Source: Fictibacillus nanhaiensis (GTDB lineage Bacteria > Bacillota > Bacilli > Bacillales > Fictibacillaceae). Taken from it: a stretch of 64,000 nt of DNA. The notes under the pieces are model-generated. The model worked only from the letters and a program-made list of their open reading frames with translations. It did not search any database and had not been told where the DNA came from. The stretch lies in the NCBI GenBank assembly GCA_016401345.1, contig JAEACG010000002.1, positions 372,001 to 436,000 on the forward strand, written 5' to 3'. The position numbers and the translations under genes were made by a program. The stretch's first letter is position 1. Each line of letters opens with the position of its first letter. Below, in pieces: positions 59,633 to 64,000 of the stretch.

Positions 59633-60052
59633 TTGACAAAAACACTCGGACTGGATGTTGGAACGAAGACAATAGGTGTTGCCGTCTCAGATGCATTGGG
59701 ATGGACAGCACAAGGAGTCGAAACGATCCGACGCCGTCCTAACAAGCCCCAAGAAGACTATGCAAGGATCCAAGAGCTGATTCAGTTGCATGATATCAGT
59801 AAGATCGTAGTAGGTCTTCCAAAGAACATGAATGGTACGATCGGTCCCAGCGGAGAAGCTTGTCAAAACTTTGCAAAAGATATTGAAAGTCTGACAGGTC
59901 TTTCGGTTATCCTATGGGATGAGAGGCTGACCACCATGGCAGCTGAAAGAACATTGATTTCAGCTGACGTGAGCCGAAAGAAACGAAAACAGGTGATCGA
60001 TAAGCTAGCAGCTTCGATCATTCTGCAAGGTTTTTTGGACAGCCAACAATAA
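59633..60052 (+). CDS. ruvX: RuvX/YqgF-type Holliday junction resolvase-like protein
   Basis: A 139-residue RNase H-fold protein. [26 protein letters not shown] and [12 protein letters not shown] carry the expected acidic residues. Family members take part in pre-16S rRNA 5' processing and possibly in junction resolution. The TTG start lies one base after the preceding stop codon, with GAAGGAAG upstream. It is yrrK in B. subtilis. Confidence 0.94.
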   Translation: MTKTLGLDVGTKTIGVAVSDALGWTAQGVETIRRRPNKPQEDYARIQELIQLHDISKIVVGLPKNMNGTIGPSGEACQNFAKDIESLTGLSVILWDERLTTMAAERTLISADVSRKKRKQVIDKLAASIILQGFLDSQQ

Positions 60053-60074
60053 GAAAAGTAGAGGTGAGCCAATT

Positions 60075-60374
60075 ATGGCAAAAGAAGAACGTGAACGCAT
60101 CGTTATTCCAGACGAGAATGGAGACGAAAATCTATTTGAAGTTCTATTCAAATTTGATGTGGATCAAACTGGAAAATCATACATGGTGACTATTCCTGTA
60201 GCTGATTCAGAAGATGATGATACGGATGAAGTAGAAGTTTTCCCTTTCCGTTATGAAGAAAATGGAGAAGAAGACGATCTTGCTCTATTCCCACTTGAGT
60301 CAGATGAAGAATGGGACATGATTGAAGAAATGCTAAACACATTTCAAGATGACGAGTACGAAACAGAACAATAG
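60075..60374 (+). CDS. DUF1292 protein (YrzB)
   Basis: A 99-residue, strongly acidic protein with the DUF1292 core RIVIPDENGDENLFEVLFKFD and ALFPLESDEEWDMIEEMLNTF. Function unknown; it is conserved next to ruvX across Firmicutes. GTAGAGGTGAGCC precedes the start. A terminator follows. Confidence 0.92.
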   Translation: MAKEERERIVIPDENGDENLFEVLFKFDVDQTGKSYMVTIPVADSEDDDTDEVEVFPFRYEENGEEDDLALFPLESDEEWDMIEEMLNTFQDDEYETEQ

Positions 60375-60385
60375 ATGAAACAAAA

Positions 60386-60419
60386 CGGAAGTTGGTTTTC
60401 TAACCAACTTCTTTTTTTA
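60386..60419 (+). terminator. Intrinsic terminator after the DUF1292 gene
   Basis: GAAGTTGGTT pairs with AACCAACTTC around a 4-base loop, then TTTTTTT. Confidence 0.9.
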
Positions 60420-60493
60420 TTCCATTTTACGGCCAATCTCGACAATTTCTGCTAGTAAACGTATAATTAAACAGGTGGAAAGGGGGAAATATC

Positions 60494-61630
60494 ATGTTAC
60501 ATCTCCAGTCATCTGGGAATTACATAAATGAAAATAAAAGTAAAAAGCGTACCAAAACGATAGTTCTATCCATTTTGTTTCTAATTGTTGCTCTAATCAT
60601 TGCTGTGGCTATAGGTGCATATTATTATTACAATAAAAATATTGGACCGGTCGATTCAGCTAATAATGAAAAAATTACGGTGGAAATTCCAATTGGTTCT
60701 TCCTCTTCAAAAATAGGGCAAGAGCTTGAAAATAAAGGGTTGATCAACAACGGTGATTTCTTCAGACTCTACACAAGAGTTAAAGGAGAAGGCAACTTTC
60801 AAGCGGGCATTTACGAACTAACTCCTTCCATGAACCTTTCTGAAATTATTTCAGCACTTAAAGACGGAAAGATGTTTAAGAAGCCAGCTCTAACATTAAC
60901 GATTCCTGAAGGATATAATGTTCCACAGATCGCAAAATTAATCAGTCAGAAAACGGGTTATAGTGAAGCAGATATTATCAAAAAAATGACTGATAAATCT
61001 TATCTGAAACAGCTTCAAGAAAAGTACCCGATCTTACCTGATGATTTGATGAAGGAGGGACTTTATTACCCTCTAGAAGGATTTTTGTTTCCTGCAACTT
61101 ACGATTTTGATGTAAAAAAACCGGAACTAACAGATCTGATTGATAAGATGGTCGAACAATCTTCTGTTGTTTTAACTAAACATGAAACAGAAATAAAGAA
61201 TAGCGGTTATTCCCTTTTTCAAATCATTACGTTGTCCTCTCTTATAGAAGAAGAATCTCAGCGTGAAGAAGATCGAAAAAAAATTGCAGGTGTTTTTTAT
61301 AATCGCTTAAGTAAAGATATGAAACTAGACTCCGATCCAACTGTTAAATACGCAAGAAAGAATTTTGATGTGCAAGTCTTATACGAACATTTAAAGTATG
61401 ATTCAAAGTACAATACGTATCTTTATAAAGGTATTCCGATTGGACCTATCACTTCACCTGGTGAAAAAGCGATTGAAGCTGCATTGAAACCTGTTAAGAT
61501 GGAGGAGCTGTTCTTTTATGCAAGACCCAACGGCGAAGTCATCTACACAAAAACATTAAGCGAACATAATGCTGTATATAAAAAATACAGAGACGAATGG
61601 AAGGTTTGGCAAGAAAAAGACAATAATTAG
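60494..61630 (+). CDS. mltG: Endolytic murein transglycosylase MltG (YceG-like)
   Basis: This membrane-anchored lytic enzyme cuts nascent glycan strands. The 378-residue protein has one membrane segment (about residues 22-46), a LysM-like part with IPEGYNVPQIAKLI near 140, and the catalytic region SSLIEEESQREEDRKKIAGVFYNRL near 255. That region contains the conserved glutamate and is followed by LDSDPTVKYA. AAAGGGGGAAATATC precedes the start. It is yrrL in B. subtilis. Confidence 0.95.
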   Translation: MLHLQSSGNYINENKSKKRTKTIVLSILFLIVALIIAVAIGAYYYYNKNIGPVDSANNEKITVEIPIGSSSSKIGQELENKGLINNGDFFRLYTRVKGEGNFQAGIYELTPSMNLSEIISALKDGKMFKKPALTLTIPEGYNVPQIAKLISQKTGYSEADIIKKMTDKSYLKQLQEKYPILPDDLMKEGLYYPLEGFLFPATYDFDVKKPELTDLIDKMVEQSSVVLTKHETEIKNSGYSLFQIITLSSLIEEESQREEDRKKIAGVFYNRLSKDMKLDSDPTVKYARKNFDVQVLYEHLKYDSKYNTYLYKGIPIGPITSPGEKAIEAALKPVKMEELFFYARPNGEVIYTKTLSEHNAVYKKYRDEWKVWQEKDNN

Positions 61631-61634
61631 GAAT

Positions 61635-61668
61635 GTTTCTGAGGATACTAGTAGGTATTCTCTTTTTT
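61635..61668 (+). terminator. Intrinsic terminator after mltG
   Basis: GAGGATAC pairs with GTATTCTC (one G-T pair) around a 6-base loop, then eight T. Confidence 0.75.
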
Positions 61669-61817
61669 TTATGCTGTACGATCAACTTGTTAAGAAAGCC
61701 TATGAAGAGTGTACGATCTTTAATTCCATAGAAAACACTCATAAAGAAATAGGACTCTCGCCTTCAAATAAAGATTATGTTACAATATACCGGTTAGTGT
61801 GAAGGAGGCGTGTTACT

Positions 61818-62462
61818 TTGGTCTCAAAAGAATTGAACCAATATATCGAAAAAATTATTCCAACGCGCTCTGAACAAGTACTAAAAATGGAGCAATACGC
61901 GAAAGAGCATAATGTGCCGATCATGGATCTAACAGGTATGGAGACGCTTTTGTCTTATGTTAGATTAAAAAAACCGAAACGTATATTAGAAGTAGGAACA
62001 GCGATTGGATATTCCGCCATCCGAATGGCTCTTGCATGTGAGAATGCTGAAGTTATTAGTATTGAAAGAGATGAAGAACGGTACAATATAGCAAAAGATA
62101 ATGTCAGATCCTTTCATCTAGAGAGCAGAATTACCTTGTTATTTGGAGATGCGAATGAATTGCAGAGCCAAGTAGAAAACTATGCCCCATATGACTTTAT
62201 TTTTATAGATGCAGCAAAAGGACAATATCAAAACTTTTTTGATCATTATTCCTCCATGCTGTCTCCTGATGGCATCATCGTCACAGATAATGTTCTCTTT
62301 AGAGGGTATGTCGCTGATGAAAGCGGCTTAGAGAGTAGAAGACTTCGTTCTCTAGTAAAAAAAATTAGAAGTTTTAACGAATACATGATGCAGCATCCTG
62401 ACTATCAGTCTTCAATCTTACCGGTTGGAGATGGAATGATGGTGAGTATTAGAAATTCTTAA
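61818..62462 (+). CDS. trmR: tRNA 5-hydroxyuridine methyltransferase TrmR (YrrM)
   Basis: A 214-residue class I SAM methyltransferase of the caffeoyl-CoA OMT type. The SAM site is ILEVGTAIGYSAIRMA, the metal-binding segment is FIFIDAAKGQYQNFFD, and DNVLFRGYV follows. B. subtilis TrmR makes 5-methoxyuridine at tRNA U34. The TTG start at 61818 follows AAGGAGG. The hydroxylation genes trhP1/trhP2 that follow it in B. subtilis are not here. Confidence 0.9.
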   Translation: MVSKELNQYIEKIIPTRSEQVLKMEQYAKEHNVPIMDLTGMETLLSYVRLKKPKRILEVGTAIGYSAIRMALACENAEVISIERDEERYNIAKDNVRSFHLESRITLLFGDANELQSQVENYAPYDFIFIDAAKGQYQNFFDHYSSMLSPDGIIVTDNVLFRGYVADESGLESRRLRSLVKKIRSFNEYMMQHPDYQSSILPVGDGMMVSIRNS

Positions 62463-62492
62463 TGGGACATGCAGTTTGGAGGAGTAATCAAA

Positions 62493-63134
62493 ATGGCACA
62501 AAAACCAATAGTAATTGGGGTTGCAGGTGGATCTGGATCAGGTAAGACGACGGTAGCGAAAGAAATTTACAGGCAGTTTGCTAACCAATCCATCTTAATC
62601 ATAGAGCAAGATGCGTATTACAGAGATCAATCAGAAAAATCGATGGAAGAACGATTGGATACGAACTATGATCATCCTCTTGCTTTCGATAATGATCTGT
62701 TAATCCAGCACATTTCTTCACTTCTAAAATACGATTCCATCGAAAAACCAGTGTACGACTATACAGCACATACAAGAAGTGATAAAATTATCCCAGTTGA
62801 TGCTAAAGATGTCATTATACTGGAAGGTATTTTGATCCTTGAAGACGAACGACTACGTGATTTGATGGACATCAAGCTGTTTGTAGACACGGATGCAGAT
62901 GTTCGTATTATTAGAAGGATGGTTCGAGATATCCGAGACCGTGGAAGAACACTTGAATCTGTTATCGATCAATATACTGCAGTGGTTCGGCCGATGCATA
63001 ATCAATTCATAGAGCCAACGAAACGATATGCGGATATCATTATCCCAGAAGGCGGTCAGAATCTTGTAGCGATCGACTTAATGGTAACAAAGATTAAGAC
63101 GATATTGGAAGACAAAGCATTATTGAAAAAATGA
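62493..63134 (+). CDS. udk: Uridine kinase
   Basis: Phosphorylates uridine and cytidine. The 213-residue protein has the P-loop [30 protein letters not shown], the substrate region YDYTAHTR and [19 protein letters not shown], all as in B. subtilis Udk. ATG 62493 fits TTTGGAGGAG; the ATG at 62469 precedes that site. Confidence 0.97.
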   Translation: MAQKPIVIGVAGGSGSGKTTVAKEIYRQFANQSILIIEQDAYYRDQSEKSMEERLDTNYDHPLAFDNDLLIQHISSLLKYDSIEKPVYDYTAHTRSDKIIPVDAKDVIILEGILILEDERLRDLMDIKLFVDTDADVRIIRRMVRDIRDRGRTLESVIDQYTAVVRPMHNQFIEPTKRYADIIIPEGGQNLVAIDLMVTKIKTILEDKALLKK

Positions 63135-63157
63135 GGAACATCATCCTCATTTTTTCG
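63125..63157 (+). terminator. Intrinsic terminator after udk
   Basis: AAAAAATGAGGA pairs with TCCTCATTTTTT around a short loop. The 5' arm includes the stop codon. Confidence 0.85.
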
Positions 63158-63285
63158 GTATACAGTGACAAATTTCAGTTTTAAGCCATTTGGCAATCAA
63201 CTAATAACCCATATTTTATACATACCCTAGCCGAATTATCATATAACGTAACAAGGGTACTGATTATTTAAGGAGTGAAAAAACA

Positions 63286-63762
63286 ATGGCAGACGAGAAA
63301 AAACACTATATGACCTTAGAAGGTAAAGAGAAGTTAGAGAACGAACTAGAGTTTCTAAAAACAGAACGAAGAAAAGAAGTTGTTGAACGAATTAAAGTAG
63401 CTCGTAGTTTTGGAGACCTTTCCGAGAACTCTGAGTATGATGCAGCAAAGGACGAGCAGGCATTTGTAGAAGCTCGTATCGTTCAATTAGAAAAAATGAT
63501 TCGTGATTCTGTTATTATTGAAGATAATAAAGACCAATCTGATAACGTTTCCATCGGGAAAACAGTTAAGTTTAAAGAGCTTCCAGACGGTGACGAAGAA
63601 ACTTACATCATCGTAGGTAGTGCAGAAGCGGATCCGTTTGAAGGGAAGATTTCTAACGATTCTCCGATGGCAAAAAGTCTTCTAGGTAAAAAACCGGGAG
63701 ATAAAGTTTCTGTTCAAACGCCTGGTGGGGAAATCAGTGTTGTTATATTAGAAGTAAAATAA
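63286..63762 (+). CDS. greA: Transcription elongation factor GreA
   Basis: Rescues backtracked RNA polymerase. In the 158-residue protein the N-terminal coiled coil (about 1-75) includes [17 protein letters not shown], whose acidic tip residues act in the polymerase secondary channel. The C-terminal FKBP-like domain holds [29 protein letters not shown] precedes the start. Confidence 0.98.
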   Translation: MADEKKHYMTLEGKEKLENELEFLKTERRKEVVERIKVARSFGDLSENSEYDAAKDEQAFVEARIVQLEKMIRDSVIIEDNKDQSDNVSIGKTVKFKELPDGDEETYIIVGSAEADPFEGKISNDSPMAKSLLGKKPGDKVSVQTPGGEISVVILEVK

Positions 63763-63778
63763 ACGTTTCAACCTATTG

Positions 63779-63815
63779 GAAGACTTGCAGAAATATGCAA
63801 GTCTTCTTTTTTTGC
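63779..63815 (+). terminator. Intrinsic terminator after greA
   Basis: GAAGACTTGCA pairs with TGCAAGTCTTC around a 6-base loop, then TTTTTTT. Confidence 0.9.
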
Positions 63816-63868
63816 AGCCGTTTAGGATCAAAACGACTGGGTGAGAATAGGTGTAAGGTGGTGAGTGT

Positions 63869-64000
63869 GTGTTATCGAAGAAAAGAACGATGGTAGTAGC
63901 ACTTTTTTTCCTATTCCTTATCCTTTTTCTCACATATCGGTTAGCTGATATACAGCTGATTTCGACTACTTCCTTTTCCAAGAATAAAGTGAATCTCATA
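63869..64000 (+). CDS. Class B penicillin-binding protein (PbpI/YrrR-like), N-terminal fragment
   Basis: GTG 63869 opens a frame that runs off the window. The 44 residues have a basic start (MLSKKR), one membrane helix (about 7-23) and YRLADIQLISTTSFSKNKVNLI, the usual junction between the signal anchor and the pedestal domain of class B PBPs. AAGGTGGTGAG lies upstream. In B. subtilis yrrS and pbpI follow greA, which supports PbpI. The transpeptidase domain is outside the window. Confidence 0.7.
   Translation, partial: MLSKKRTMVVALFFLFLILFLTYRLADIQLISTTSFSKNKVNLI

Noticed and set aside
61671-61802. A 43-codon ORF between mltG and trmR (MLYDQLVKKAYEE...)
   Set aside because: It begins right after the mltG terminator T-run with no ribosome binding site; more likely trmR leader sequence. 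Conservation in relatives would reopen the case.

Overview
This window is a chromosomal segment of a low-GC, endospore-forming Firmicute of the family Bacillaceae. The evidence is sporulation genes (spoIIB, spoIVFA/spoIVFB, spo0B, safA, a coxA-like gene, spoVB, an rsfA-like gene), AAGGAGG-type ribosome binding sites, frequent TTG/GTG starts, T-box leaders and a 6S RNA gene. Gene order follows the Bacillus subtilis maf-to-greA arc closely. The genus could be Fictibacillus or a neighbour, but that is only an impression and was not tested.

Layout: 1-315 is the end of a GGDEF protein. 426-14239 is the cell-shape, division and sporulation block: spoIIB, maf, radC, mreBCD, minCD, spoIVFAB, an RNase E/G-family gene, the L21 leader with rplU-prp-rpmA, spo0B and obgE. 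14355-25560 holds pheB, the NAD block (niaR and nifS facing nadB-nadC-nadA around a candidate NiaR operator), a spore-coat group (safA, a CotS-like kinase, a CoxA-like lipoprotein) and ruvAB. 25579-39809 carries queA-tgt-yajC, membrane proteins, spoVB, comN, separate secD and secF, recJ, apt, relA and dtd. 39876-51006 carries a small HTH-like gene, a T-box leader with hisS-aspS, 6S RNA, tcdA, an rsfA-like gene, rarA, a YczE-like gene, cymR, iscS and mnmA. 51241-64000 carries a TPR protein, recD2, two small genes, an AI-2E-type permease, a T-box leader with alaS, the ireB-like gene, ruvX, a DUF1292 gene, mltG, trmR, udk, greA and the start of a class B penicillin-binding protein.

Much of the gene content concerns tRNA charging and modification (hisS, aspS, alaS, tgt, queA, mnmA, tcdA, trmR, dtd), cysteine and Fe-S metabolism (cymR, iscS, nifS, nadA), recombination (ruvAB, recJ, rarA, recD2, radC) and forespore engulfment and coat or cortex formation.

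The main structure outside the genes is an interspersed, hairpin-forming repeat. Seven copies lie only between genes: four of about 127-132 bp, two composites of about 255 bp and one remnant. Their apical stem keeps pairing while its bases change. Two copies sit just downstream of T-box terminators, inside the hisS and alaS leaders. In three places the TGA stop of an upstream gene lies inside the TTGACA -35 box of the promoter for a cis-regulated leader (rplU, hisS, alaS). I found no tRNA or rRNA genes, CRISPR array, prophage or transposase.
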